Assembly: GCF_013305725.1 (NCBI RefSeq)
Contig: NZ_CP047883.1
Location: forward strand, 599,001 to 663,000
Length of the DNA: 64,000 nucleotides
Source: Streptococcus mitis
GTDB taxonomy: Bacteria; Bacillota; Bacilli; Lactobacillales; Streptococcaceae
Direction of reading: 5' to 3'
Every line of letters starts with the position of its first letter. The stretch's first letter is position 1. The notes beneath the pieces are model-generated. The model was given only the letters and a program-made list of their open reading frames with translations, was not told the origin of the DNA and did not search any database. This document shows, piece by piece, positions 26,999-36,027 of the stretch. The position numbers were made by a program, and so were the translations under genes.

Positions 26999-28957
26999 AT
27001 GAAAAAGTCTAAAGCCAAGTATGCAGCACTTGCAGGTGTCGTGTTAAGTGCAGGTATTTTATTAAGCGCGTGTGGAAATTCTAGCACAGGGTCAAAGGCA
27101 TATAACTATGTTTACACTAGTGATCCATCTAGTTTGAATTACCTAGCAGAAAACCGTGCAACGACCAATGATATCGTGGTTAATTTGGTAGATGGGCTCA
27201 TGGAAAATGACCAGTATGGGAACTATATCCCATCCTTGGCAGAGGATTGGAGTGTATCCAAGGATGGTTTGACCTATACCTACAAACTGCGTAAAGATGC
27301 TAAATGGTATACTGCAGATGGGGAAGAATATGCTCCTGTAACTGCCCAAGATTTTGTAACAGGTTTGAAATATGCGGCTGATAAAAAATCAGAAGCCTTG
27401 TACTTAGTTCAAGAATCCGTTGCTGGTTTAGATGACTATATCACTGGTAAAACAACAGACTTTTCAACTGTTGGAGTTAAGGCTATTGACGACCAAACGG
27501 TTCAATATACCTTGACACGACCAGAATCTTATTGGAACTCAAAAACAACTTCAACCATTCTCTTCCCAGTTAATGCGGAGTTCTTGAAATCAAAAGGGGA
27601 TGATTTTGGAACAGTTGATCCTTCAAGTATTTTGTACAATGGACCTTTCTTGATGAAATCCTTTGTTTCAAAATCTGTCATCGAATTCAAGAAAAATCCT
27701 AACTACTGGGATGCTAAAAATGTCTTTGTAGATGATGTGAAATTGGCCTATTATGATGGTAGTGACCAAGATGCACTGGCTCGTAACTTTGTAGAAGGTG
27801 CTTATAGCTACGCTCGTCTTTATCCAAATAGTTCAAGTTTTGAAGGAATTAAAGAAAAGAATAAGGACAATATCATTTATAGTTTACAAGATGCTACTTC
27901 TTACTTCTTAAACTTTAATCTAGATAGAAAATCTTATAAATTCACTTCCAAGACAAGTGATGCTGAGAAGAAATCGACTCAAGAAGCGGTTCTTAACAAA
28001 AATTTCCGTCAAGCCATCAACTTTGCCTATGATCGTACAGCTTACGGGGCTCAATCTCAGGGAGAAGATGGTGCAACTAAGATTTTGCGTAACTTGGTTG
28101 TTCCTCCAAACTTCGTAAGTATCAACGGAAAAGACTTTGGTGAAGTAGTAGCCTCTAAGATGGTTAATTATGGTAAGGAATGGCAAGGAATCAACTTTGC
28201 GGATGCCCAAGATCCATACTACAATGCTGAAAAAGCCAAGGCTAAATTTGCAGAGGCTAAGAAAGAACTCCAAGCTAAAGGAGTCCAATTCCCTATTCAC
28301 TTGGACATGACAGTTGACCAAGCTGCTAAAAAGGGTGTTCAAGAGGCAAACTCTATGAAGCAATCTATTGAGGCAGCTTTAGGTGCAGAAAATGTTGTAA
28401 TTGATATTCAACAACTCACTACTGAAGACTTTGATAATACAAGCTATTTGGCTCAGACTGCAGCACAGAAGGATTATGATCTTTACAACGGTGGTTGGGG
28501 TCCTGATTACCAAGATCCTTCAACCTATCTGGATGTCTTAAATGTTAATTCTGGTGGTTTGCTGCAAAATCTTGGTTTAGAGCCAGGTGAAGCCAATGAC
28601 AAGGCCAAGGCAGTTGGATTGGATGTCTACACTCAAATGTTGGAAGAAGCTAATAAGGAACAAGATCTTGCAAAACGCTATGACAAGTATGCTGATATTC
28701 AAGCGTGGTTGGTAGATAGTGCTTTAGCAATTCCAAATGTGTCTAAGGGTGGAACACCAGTATTGAGAAAAACAGTTCCTTTCTCAGAACCATATTCATT
28801 GGCTGGTAATAAAGGTATCGAATCATATAAATACCTCAAAGTACAAGATAAGACAGTCACAAAAGAAGAGTATGAAAAAGCCAAAGAAAAATGGCTGAAA
28901 GAAAAAGAAGAATCCAATAAAAAAGCCCAAGAAGAATTGGCAAAACATGTCAAATAA
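26999..28957 (+). CDS. aliB: Oligopeptide-binding lipoprotein of the AliA/AliB/AmiA family
   Basis: This 652-residue lipoprotein has a basic N-terminus (KKSKAKY), a hydrophobic core and the lipobox LLSAC at about residues 21-25, so it is anchored outside the membrane. The rest is an SBP_bac_5 peptide-binding fold: YVYTSDPSSLNYL at the mature start, EDWSVSKDGLTYTYKLRKDAKW near 80, and YDLYNGGWGPDYQDPSTYLDVL near 495. The C-terminus is Lys/Glu-rich. No permease or ATPase gene is nearby, so it probably delivers peptides to the Ami transporter encoded elsewhere, as AliA/AliB do in pneumococci. The assignment as AliB, not AliA, rests on locus order from memory. Confidence 0.85.
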   Translation: MKKSKAKYAALAGVVLSAGILLSACGNSSTGSKAYNYVYTSDPSSLNYLAENRATTNDIVVNLVDGLMENDQYGNYIPSLAEDWSVSKDGLTYTYKLRKDAKWYTADGEEYAPVTAQDFVTGLKYAADKKSEALYLVQESVAGLDDYITGKTTDFSTVGVKAIDDQTVQYTLTRPESYWNSKTTSTILFPVNAEFLKSKGDDFGTVDPSSILYNGPFLMKSFVSKSVIEFKKNPNYWDAKNVFVDDVKLAYYDGSDQDALARNFVEGAYSYARLYPNSSSFEGIKEKNKDNIIYSLQDATSYFLNFNLDRKSYKFTSKTSDAEKKSTQEAVLNKNFRQAINFAYDRTAYGAQSQGEDGATKILRNLVVPPNFVSINGKDFGEVVASKMVNYGKEWQGINFADAQDPYYNAEKAKAKFAEAKKELQAKGVQFPIHLDMTVDQAAKKGVQEANSMKQSIEAALGAENVVIDIQQLTTEDFDNTSYLAQTAAQKDYDLYNGGWGPDYQDPSTYLDVLNVNSGGLLQNLGLEPGEANDKAKAVGLDVYTQMLEEANKEQDLAKRYDKYADIQAWLVDSALAIPNVSKGGTPVLRKTVPFSEPYSLAGNKGIESYKYLKVQDKTVTKEEYEKAKEKWLKEKEESNKKAQEELAKHVK

Positions 28958-29272
28958 GGATTTTTCAAGAAAAACGATGGTTTCGGAAGAAACTGTCGTT
29001 TTTTAATAGAATAACGTTAAATTCAGATTAAAAACGCTTACATTTTTTAGATTGTTTATTTTAATTATGATATAATAAATATGATAAAAATATAAAAAGT
29101 TACTTTCGAAATCCTCTTCTGGTGTTAGTTGAAGTATGCATATTCTAGAACAATTTTATAGGAGGCATGCTATCTACTGAAAAAGTAAGATAAAACGCAA
29201 CAAATGATAAGTTCTTCTTTTATGTGAAGAGTTCTTATCTGCCTATTTACTAATAGTTATGGAGGTAAAATC
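28958..29272. other. Intergenic region with a long structured leader
   Basis: Besides the aliB terminator it contains TATAAT at 29071 without a clear -35, copies of ATTTTATAGGAGG (29153) and CTACTGAAAAAGTAAGA (29174) shared with 4398-4458, and a bulged hairpin GATAAGTTCTTC / GAAGAGTTCTTATC at 29206-29239. A seven-codon reading frame starts at 29167 after AGGAGGC, but its spacing is too short to support translation. No gene seen. Confidence 0.5.
28971..29004 (+). terminator. Terminator of aliB
   Basis: A 14-bp stem (28971-28984 with 28989-29002, two G-T pairs), loop GGAA, then T residues. Confidence 0.9.
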
Positions 29273-29728
29273 ATGGGCGCTATTATGGAGTTTGCAACAG
29301 AAAAACAGATTGAATCCTTTCTTTCAACTTGTCACATTAAAGGGCAAAAGAATTTTCTGATGGCTTTCAAGAAAAAGACATGGTTGAAATCCTTTATTGA
29401 TTTTTTCATTATAGGTGGTTCCTACTATGTTCAGTCGAGTGTGAATCCTAAGATTCTGGCATTCACACCAAAGGGAATCTACTTGATGGATATCAGTGAT
29501 GTGACTGAGAATCGTTCTAATCACGTCGTAGAGATGCCTTGGAATCAAGTTCAAGATTTTACTTATAAGACAGTCTTGAATACAGTTAGACTTAATTGGC
29601 ATTATCAAAATGAAGACTATATTTTTTCCGTGGATGTCGGTCAGATTGGTCAGCATGTGGGCCAATATCAATTTAACAAAGACCATTATGACTATTTAGC
29701 CCAACAGGCTTTCTTTCGTTCACAGTAA
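29273..29728 (+). CDS. Small protein of unknown function, possibly PH-like
   Basis: I do not recognise this 151-residue protein. It is soluble, with a helical N-terminus (FATEKQIESFLSTCHIKGQ) and alternating hydrophobic/polar strands after residue 50 (ILAFTPKGIYLMDISDVTE, VVEMPWNQVQDFTYKTVL, NEDYIFSVDVGQ). This strand pattern resembles bacterial PH domains. A segment FIDFFIIGGSYYVQ is hydrophobic but too short to be a sure membrane helix. GGAGG lies before the ATG. It has its own terminator and sits between aliB and the methionine genes. Confidence 0.7.
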   Translation: MGAIMEFATEKQIESFLSTCHIKGQKNFLMAFKKKTWLKSFIDFFIIGGSYYVQSSVNPKILAFTPKGIYLMDISDVTENRSNHVVEMPWNQVQDFTYKTVLNTVRLNWHYQNEDYIFSVDVGQIGQHVGQYQFNKDHYDYLAQQAFFRSQ

Positions 29729-29752
29729 ATTCTAGCAATCATTTTCACAAAA

Positions 29753-29782
29753 GAATCTGGAAGCTTTTCTGGATTTTTTTTT
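29753..29782 (+). terminator. Terminator after the unknown gene
   Basis: Stem AATCTGGAAG / TTTTCTGGATT with G-T pairs, then eight T residues. Confidence 0.7.
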
Positions 29783-29800
29783 AGCTTTACTCGATAAGTC

Positions 29801-29817
29801 TATAGTTTGAAACTATA
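29801..29817. promoter_or_regulatory. MET-box, predicted LysR-type (MtaR/MetR) regulator site
   Basis: TATAGTTTGAAACTATA is a perfect palindrome, extended by C and G on its flanks. It matches the streptococcal MET-box consensus TATAGTTTSAAACTATA as I recall it. It lies about 45 bases upstream of the -10 box of metB, the usual place for activation by a LysR-type protein. Confidence 0.85.
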
Positions 29818-29858
29818 GCTAGCTCTTGAAAAGAAGAAAATGAGTTGATGAAAATAAG

Positions 29859-29867
29859 TGGTACAAT
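29859..29867 (+). promoter_or_regulatory. Extended -10 promoter of metB-patB
   Basis: TGG-TACAAT without a good -35, as expected for an activator-dependent promoter. Confidence 0.55.
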
Positions 29868-29893
29868 AGTTACTATAGATTTGGAGGAATTGT

Positions 29894-30988
29894 ATGAGCA
29901 AGGAATTACACATTAACACAATTTTGGCCCAGGCGGGTATCAAGTCAGATGAAGCGACAGGAGCCTTGGTGACACCGCTTCATTTTTCAACGACCTATCA
30001 GCATCCAGAGTTTGGTAAATCTACTGGATTTGACTATACGCGCACCAAAAACCCAACTCGCAGTAAGGCGGAAGAAGTCTTGGCGGCTATTGAGTCAGCA
30101 GACTATGCCCTAGCGACTAGCTCAGGGATGTCAGCTATTGTACTGGCCTTTAGCATCTTTCCAGTAGGAAGTAAGGTCTTGGCTGTCCGTGACCTTTATG
30201 GTGGTTCTTTCCGCTGGTTCAACCAAGTGGAGCAAGAAGGACGTTTCCATTTTACCTATGCCAATACAGAAGAAGAGTTGATTGCTGAGCTAGAAAAGGA
30301 CGTGGATGTTCTCTATATCGAAACACCAACCAATCCCTTGATGTTGGAATTTGATATCGAAAAACTAGCAAAATTAGCTCATGCTAAGGGTGCCAAAGTA
30401 GTTGTGGACAATACATTCTACAGCCCTATCTACCAACGTCCGATTGAAGATGGAGCAGATATCGTTCTCCATTCAGCAACCAAGTATCTAGCAGGGCACA
30501 ATGATGTCTTGGCTGGAGTGGTTGTGACCAATAGTTTAGAACTATACGAGAAGCTCTTTTACAATCTTAATACGACAGGGGCAGTCTTGTCTCCATTTGA
30601 CAGTTATCAATTGATTCGTGGTCTCAAGACCTTGTCTCTTCGTATGGAGCGCTCAACAGCTAACGCCCAAGAAGTGGTTGCCTTTTTGAAGGATTCTCCA
30701 GCAGTTAAGGAAGTTCTCTACACTGGTCTAGGGGGCATGATTTCCTTTAAAGTAGCCGATGAAACTCGCATTCCTCATGTTTTGAACAGTCTCAAGGTCT
30801 TCTCTTTTGCGGAAAGTTTAGGTGGGGTAGAAAGTCTCATTACTTATCCAACAACGCAAACTCACGCTGATATTCCAGCAGAAGTGCGCCATTCTTATGG
30901 TTTGACAGATGACCTCTTGCGCTTGTCAATTGGGATTGAAGATGCTAGAGATTTAATTGCGGATTTGCGCCAAGCCTTAGAAGGATAA
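29894..30988 (+). CDS. metB: Cystathionine gamma-synthase/lyase family enzyme
   Basis: This 364-residue PLP enzyme of the Cys/Met metabolism family joins a homoserine ester with cysteine, or acts as a gamma-lyase. Visible motifs: YTRTKNPTRS near residue 50 (contacts PLP from the neighbouring subunit), SSGMSAIVLA near 78, YIETPTNPLM near 143, and the cofactor lysine in SATKYLAGHNDVLAG near 195. The C-terminus includes LRLSIGIED, typical of the family. GGAGG precedes the ATG. It starts a two-gene unit with patB, under a MET-box. The family is hard to split by sequence, so synthase versus lyase is open. Confidence 0.88.
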   Translation: MSKELHINTILAQAGIKSDEATGALVTPLHFSTTYQHPEFGKSTGFDYTRTKNPTRSKAEEVLAAIESADYALATSSGMSAIVLAFSIFPVGSKVLAVRDLYGGSFRWFNQVEQEGRFHFTYANTEEELIAELEKDVDVLYIETPTNPLMLEFDIEKLAKLAHAKGAKVVVDNTFYSPIYQRPIEDGADIVLHSATKYLAGHNDVLAGVVVTNSLELYEKLFYNLNTTGAVLSPFDSYQLIRGLKTLSLRMERSTANAQEVVAFLKDSPAVKEVLYTGLGGMISFKVADETRIPHVLNSLKVFSFAESLGGVESLITYPTTQTHADIPAEVRHSYGLTDDLLRLSIGIEDARDLIADLRQALEG

Positions 30989-30995
30989 GAAAAAG

Positions 30996-32162
30996 ATGGG
31001 AAAATATGATTTTACAAGCCTGCCCAACCGTTTAGGGCACCATACCTATAAATGGAAAGAGGCAGAAACGGATAGTGAAGTCCTACCAGCTTGGATAGCG
31101 GATATGGACTTTGTGGTCTTGCCTGAAATCCGCCAAGCCGTGCAAACTTACGCAGATCAATTGGTCTATGGTTATACCTATGCCAGTGAAGAGTTAATTA
31201 AGGAAGTTCAAAAGTGGGAAGCCACACAACACGGTTACCACTTTGATAAAGAAGCTCTAGTCTTTATCGAGGGTGTAGTCCCAGCTATCTCAACAGCTAT
31301 TCAAGCCTTTACAAAAGAAGATGAGGCGGTTTTGATTAACACACCTGTCTATCCACCTTTTGCCCGCAGTGTTAAGTTGAACAATCGCAGATTGATTACC
31401 AATTCTTTGGTGGAAAAGGATGGTCTGTTTGAGATTGACTTTGACCAACTGGAGAAGGATTTGGTGAAAGAGGAGGTCAAACTCTATATTCTTTGCAACC
31501 CTCACAATCCTGGTGGACGTGTTTGGGAAAAGGAAGTGTTGGAGAAGATTGGCCAACTCTGTCAAAAACACGGTGTTTTGTTGGTTTCAGATGAGATTCA
31601 CCAAGATTTGGCCCTCTTTGGTCACAAGCACCATTCCTTCAATACCATCAATCCTGATTTTAAAGAATTTGCTATCGTCTTAAGCAGTGCCACTAAAACA
31701 TTTAATATTGCTGGAACAAAAAATTCCTATGCAGTCATTGAAAATCCTAAGTTGAGACTGGCTTACCAGAAACGACAGTTAGCAAATAACCAGCATGAAA
31801 TTTCAGGTTTGGGTTATTTGGCGACAGAAGCTGCCTATCGCTATGGGAAGGATTGGTTAGAGGAACTAAAGCAAGTCTTTGAAGACCATATTAATTATGT
31901 GGTAGATTTATTTGGAAAAGAGACTAAAATCAAGGTCATGAAGCCGCAAGGAACCTACTTGATTTGGCTTGATTTTTCAGCCTATGACCTGACTGATGAA
32001 ACATTGCAAGAGCTTTTGAGAAATGAAGCTAAGGTTATCCTCAATCGTGGTTTGGATTTTGGGGAGGAAGGAAGTCTCCATGCCCGCCTCAATGTAGCCA
32101 TGCCTAAATCTTTGCTGCAAGAAGTTTGTCAGCGGATTGTGGCAACTTTTGCCAAACTTTAA
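30996..32162 (+). CDS. patB: Cystathionine beta-lyase, MalY/PatB type
   Basis: This 388-residue aminotransferase-fold enzyme cleaves cystathionine to homocysteine, pyruvate and ammonia. The N-terminus YDFTSLPNRLGHHTYKW, then LPAWIADMDF, is characteristic of the MalY/PatB subgroup. The PLP region has CNPHNPGGRVW near residue 168, VSDEIHQDL near 200 and the Schiff-base lysine in SSATKTFNIAG near 232. It starts seven bases after metB, so the pair completes transsulfuration from cysteine to homocysteine. A terminator follows. Confidence 0.92.
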   Translation: MGKYDFTSLPNRLGHHTYKWKEAETDSEVLPAWIADMDFVVLPEIRQAVQTYADQLVYGYTYASEELIKEVQKWEATQHGYHFDKEALVFIEGVVPAISTAIQAFTKEDEAVLINTPVYPPFARSVKLNNRRLITNSLVEKDGLFEIDFDQLEKDLVKEEVKLYILCNPHNPGGRVWEKEVLEKIGQLCQKHGVLLVSDEIHQDLALFGHKHHSFNTINPDFKEFAIVLSSATKTFNIAGTKNSYAVIENPKLRLAYQKRQLANNQHEISGLGYLATEAAYRYGKDWLEELKQVFEDHINYVVDLFGKETKIKVMKPQGTYLIWLDFSAYDLTDETLQELLRNEAKVILNRGLDFGEEGSLHARLNVAMPKSLLQEVCQRIVATFAKL

Positions 32163-32167
32163 AATCC

Positions 32168-32205
32168 AGCCTTCTAGGAGAAAAGTATCCTTAGAAGGCT
32201 ATTTT
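32168..32205 (+). terminator. Terminator of metB-patB
   Basis: AGCCTTCTA / TAGAAGGCT stem with a 15-base loop, followed by ATTTTC; the T tail is short. Confidence 0.6.
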
Positions 32206-32219
32206 CATAGGTAAAAATA

Positions 32220-32228
32220 TGGTATAAT
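32220..32228 (+). promoter_or_regulatory. Extended -10 promoter of the SNF2 gene
   Basis: TGG-TATAAT 25 bases before the ATG. Confidence 0.6.
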
Positions 32229-32253
32229 AAAAAGATAAGGTAAAGGTAAAAAT

Positions 32254-35200
32254 ATGGCTAAATTGATTCCGGGGAAAGTCCGTATCGAAGGCGTTGCCCT
32301 TTATGAAACTGGTAAAGTTGACATCATCAAGGAAAAGAATAATCGGCTCTACGCTCGCGTCGCAGAAGAAGAACTGCGCTATAGTTTAGAGGATGATTTG
32401 GTTTTTTGTGCCTGCGATTTTTTCCAAAAGAGGGGCTACTGTGTGCATTTGGCAGCGTTGGAGCATTTTCTGAAAAATGATGAGCGTGGTCAGGAAATCT
32501 TGCAGGGTCTGGAAGAAGGTCATGAAGAAAAAGAAGCCGTTGAAACCAAGGTGACCTTGGGTGGTAAATTTTTGGAACGAATCTTATCTCCAAAATCAGA
32601 CCGAGCTTATGAGTTATCGGCTGTGGGTCAGGTGGAAGCAGGAAGCAATCATATCTTGTGGACGCTGAGAATCGGCCAAATCAATAGCCAAAAATACTAC
32701 GTTATTCGGGATATTCCACTCTTTTTAAGAGTTGTCGAGAAGAGAAAACCTTATATGATTGGTAAGACCTATGAGGAGTCTCTGTCTTGGGAAGCCTTTG
32801 ATGAAGCTAGCCAAGAACTTCTGACTTTTTTGCGTGGACTAATGGAGGAAGGACTTAGTCCAGACCTCTTTTTCCAAAACCAAGGTCGGCATCTCTTTTT
32901 TCCTCTGACCTTTTTTGAGCAGGGTGTGAATTTACTGATGGCCTTGCCGCATTTTCAATTTGACCATCAAGTGGATAGCTACCAAACCCTACTTTTTCAG
33001 GATTTGCATGCGGATGCTAATCTATTTGCCTTTACAGTAACAGAATACTCGGATTATTTTGAAATGGAAATCAGTGAGAGTCCAAGGGTCAATGTCTTTT
33101 ATCAGGGAGCTGTGCTTTTCAATAAAGGACAGGTTTATTTTCTAACAGACCAGCAGATGCGTCTTCTCAAGGAAATCAAAGCGCTGCCTTTGGATCAACA
33201 TGGAAAGAAATACCTGCAATTTGATAGCAGTGACCGCGATAAGTTGGCTTCTTGTCTAACTCTCTTTGGCCAGATGGGCACCGTTTCAGCTCCAGAACGT
33301 CTACAAATCAAAACTTTTGTGCCCTCTTTCTACTTTGACAGGGAAGAAGATAATCGGATTCGTTTAGAAATTCAGTTTGATTATGGAGATAAGCAGGTAT
33401 CTAGTCGACAAGAGCTAGAAGAATTGCCATTTTCGAGTGACGCGGACTTAGAAGAAAGAGTTTTCCAAGTCTGTTTGGCTGTGGGCTTTGAAGCAGACTT
33501 TCAATCTTGGCGTCAGGCCTTAAAAGCAGAGTCTGTCTATCATTTCTTCCATGAAATCATTCCAGTCTTTGAAAAACTTGGGAATGTTGATTTATCAGAC
33601 AAGTTAGAAGAGCTTTATAGTCTAGCAAGCCCTCAAGTGCAAATTGCTTCCAGGGGAGGTCTCTTGGAAATCCAGTTTGATTTTCAAGATATCGCCCAAG
33701 AGGAAATTGACCAAGCCATGAAGGCCTTGGTTACCAATCAAGATTTTTACATTGGTTCGTCTAATCAAGTCTACTTTTTCGATGAAGAAACCAAGAAAAT
33801 TCGCCAAAATCTACAGGAACTGGGGCAGTTTGAATTAAAAGATGGGGCCTTGCAGGCTCGAAAATCCTTGGCTTATAGTTTAGCTCATCTTTTTGAGGGG
33901 CGTGACCGTGTTTCTTTTTCACAAGAATTCCAGAATTTGGCCCACGACTTGACGCATCCAGAGGATTTCCCTAGACAAGCAACTCAGGTTCAGGCTGATT
34001 TGCGAGATTATCAGGAAAAGGGAATCGGCTGGCTGCAAATGCTCCATCATTATGATTTTGGTGGGATTTTGGCTGATGATATGGGACTTGGTAAAACCCT
34101 GCAGACTATTGCTTTTTTGACCAGTCAAGTGACAAAAGAAAGCCGGGTTTTGATTTTAGCTCCGTCAGGTTTGATTTACAACTGGGCAGATGAGTTTCAG
34201 AAATTTGCCCCACAGTTGGATGTGGCTGTTGTTCATGGTTTGAAAGCTAGTCGTGAGGAGATTCTTGCTGAGAACCATCAAATCTATGTGACGAGCTATG
34301 CTACCTTCCGTCAGGATAGCGATCTTTATCAGGGGATGGCCTTTGACTTCCTTTTCTTAGATGAGGCTCAGGTCATGAAGAATGCCCAGACCAAGATTGC
34401 TCAGACATTGAGACAATTTGTGGTGCCATCAGTATTTGCCCTGTCAGGAACTCCTATTGAAAACCATCTAGGTGAGCTGTGGTCTATTTTCCAAATCGTC
34501 ATGCCAGGACTTTTGCCAAGCAAGAAAGAATTTATGAAATTACCAGCTGAGCGCGTTGCTCAGTTTATCAAACCTTTCGTGATGCGGCGCAAGAAAGAAG
34601 AAGTTCTGACTGAATTGCCAGACTTGATTGAAGTGGTTTATAAAAATGAACTGGAAGACCAGCAAAAGGCTATCTACCTAGCCCAGTTGCAACAGATGCG
34701 GGACCGTCTAGCTCAAGTGTCAGATCAGGAATTCCAGCGAAGTCGGGTGGAAATCTTGTCTGGTCTGATGCGCTTGCGTCAAATTTGTGATACTCCTGCC
34801 CTCTTTATGGAGGATTATCAGGGTGCCAGTGGTAAACTGGATAGTCTCCAAGACCTGCTAGTACAGGTGGCAGACGGTGGACACCGTGTCTTGATTTTCT
34901 CGCAGTTCAAGGGAATGTTGGAGAAAATAGAACAAGAACTGCCAGACTTGGGCTTGACATCTTTTAAAATTACGGGTTCAACCCCAGCCAAGGAAAGACA
35001 AGACATGACCAAAGCCTTTAACCAAGGGGAAAGAGATGCCTTTCTGATTTCCCTCAAGGCTGGTGGTGTCGGTCTGAATCTGACAGGTGCTGATACGGTT
35101 ATCTTGGTTGACCTTTGGTGGAATCCTGCGGTGGAAGCGCAAGCCATTGGCCGTGCCCATCGGATGGGTCAGGAAGAAACGGTTGAGGTCTATCGCTTGG

Positions 35201-35352
35201 TGACCAAGGGAACCATTGAAGAAAAAATTCAGGAACTCCAAGAACAGAAGAAACATCTGGTGTCACAGGTATTGGACGGCACAGAGTCACGTGGCAGTCT
35301 GACCCTAGCAGAAATTAGAGAAATTTTGGGAATTTCTGAAGCCAGCACTTGA
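32254..35352 (+). CDS. SWI2/SNF2 family ATPase with SWIM zinc finger
   Basis: This 1032-residue cytoplasmic protein has an N-terminal SWIM zinc finger (C52, C54, C63, H65) and a long middle region similar to bacterial SNF2-associated domains (about 100-560). A two-lobe SF2 motor follows: motif I DDMGLGKT (K614), motif II DEAQ (703-706, a common bacterial variant of DEAH), motif III LSGTPIENHLGELW, motif V AGGVGLNLTGAD and motif VI QAIGRAHRMGQ. Such proteins move along double-stranded DNA or remodel protein-DNA complexes; HepA/RapA acts on RNA polymerase. The target here is unknown. The ribosome site is weak (AAAGGT). It precedes the murC group but has its own promoter. Confidence 0.92.
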   Translation: MAKLIPGKVRIEGVALYETGKVDIIKEKNNRLYARVAEEELRYSLEDDLVFCACDFFQKRGYCVHLAALEHFLKNDERGQEILQGLEEGHEEKEAVETKVTLGGKFLERILSPKSDRAYELSAVGQVEAGSNHILWTLRIGQINSQKYYVIRDIPLFLRVVEKRKPYMIGKTYEESLSWEAFDEASQELLTFLRGLMEEGLSPDLFFQNQGRHLFFPLTFFEQGVNLLMALPHFQFDHQVDSYQTLLFQDLHADANLFAFTVTEYSDYFEMEISESPRVNVFYQGAVLFNKGQVYFLTDQQMRLLKEIKALPLDQHGKKYLQFDSSDRDKLASCLTLFGQMGTVSAPERLQIKTFVPSFYFDREEDNRIRLEIQFDYGDKQVSSRQELEELPFSSDADLEERVFQVCLAVGFEADFQSWRQALKAESVYHFFHEIIPVFEKLGNVDLSDKLEELYSLASPQVQIASRGGLLEIQFDFQDIAQEEIDQAMKALVTNQDFYIGSSNQVYFFDEETKKIRQNLQELGQFELKDGALQARKSLAYSLAHLFEGRDRVSFSQEFQNLAHDLTHPEDFPRQATQVQADLRDYQEKGIGWLQMLHHYDFGGILADDMGLGKTLQTIAFLTSQVTKESRVLILAPSGLIYNWADEFQKFAPQLDVAVVHGLKASREEILAENHQIYVTSYATFRQDSDLYQGMAFDFLFLDEAQVMKNAQTKIAQTLRQFVVPSVFALSGTPIENHLGELWSIFQIVMPGLLPSKKEFMKLPAERVAQFIKPFVMRRKKEEVLTELPDLIEVVYKNELEDQQKAIYLAQLQQMRDRLAQVSDQEFQRSRVEILSGLMRLRQICDTPALFMEDYQGASGKLDSLQDLLVQVADGGHRVLIFSQFKGMLEKIEQELPDLGLTSFKITGSTPAKERQDMTKAFNQGERDAFLISLKAGGVGLNLTGADTVILVDLWWNPAVEAQAIGRAHRMGQEETVEVYRLVTKGTIEEKIQELQEQKKHLVSQVLDGTESRGSLTLAEIREILGISEAST

Positions 35353-35376
35353 AAAATCAAGACAATACGCTATAAT
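35349..35376 (+). promoter_or_regulatory. Promoter of the murC operon
   Basis: TTGAAA overlapping the end of the SNF2 gene, 16 bases, TATAAT. Confidence 0.7.
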
Positions 35377-35399
35377 GAAGTGTTGAAAGGAAATAGAAA

Positions 35400-36017
35400 A
35401 TGAGAGAAGAACGATTTCCATTGGTGTCAGATGATGAGGTCATGCTGACTGAAATGCCGGTTATGGACCTCTATGATGAATCTGACTTTATCAGTAATAT
35501 CAAGGGAGAATACCGTGATAAGAATTATCTGGAGTGGGCCCCTATTACTGAAGAAAAACCAGTCAAACCGCTTGAAAAGCCAGTAGAGAAACCTAAGAAG
35601 GCTGGTTTAGGAGTTAAAAAAGAAGGAAAGAGCTATGCGGAGGTAGCGCGTGAAGAAGCGCGTGCGGATTTGAAAAAGAAACGCTCAGCAAGTTATCTGA
35701 CTAAGGATATTACTCCTACAAGACGCCATTCTCAGCCAAATTTGGTTAGACAGGGCAATCAACCTACTGCGCCTTTCCAAAAGGAAAATCCTGGTGAATT
35801 TGTTAAATATAGTCAAAAATTGACCCAGTCTCATTACATCTTGGCGGAAGAAGTGAACAATATTTCGACTCAAGCTGAGCCAAAAGAAACTTCAGGCCCA
35901 AAGAAAAACAACTATGATTTTCTGAAGAAGAGCCAAATCTACAATAAAAAGAATCAACAAAAAGAACAAGAACGTCAGGTTGCCCAAGAGTTGAATCTGA
36001 CAAGAATTACGGAATAG
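35400..36017 (+). CDS. Disordered, highly charged protein upstream of murC
   Basis: I do not recognise a family in this 205-residue protein. It has no signal peptide or membrane segment. It starts with an acidic segment ([29 protein letters not shown]), followed by Pro/Lys repeats ([16 protein letters not shown]), a Lys/Arg/Glu helix ([20 protein letters not shown]) and a Lys/Gln-rich tail. The composition predicts mostly disorder with basic patches, suggesting a scaffold or adaptor. It starts after AAAGGAAA and ends ten bases before murC, so they share a transcript; a link to wall synthesis or division is only contextual. Confidence 0.75.
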   Translation: MREERFPLVSDDEVMLTEMPVMDLYDESDFISNIKGEYRDKNYLEWAPITEEKPVKPLEKPVEKPKKAGLGVKKEGKSYAEVAREEARADLKKKRSASYLTKDITPTRRHSQPNLVRQGNQPTAPFQKENPGEFVKYSQKLTQSHYILAEEVNNISTQAEPKETSGPKKNNYDFLKKSQIYNKKNQQKEQERQVAQELNLTRITE

Positions 36018-36027
36018 GGGAGAAAAC

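Noticed and set aside
29167..29193. Seven-codon leader peptide after AGGAGGC
   Set aside because: One base between ribosome site and ATG is too close for initiation.
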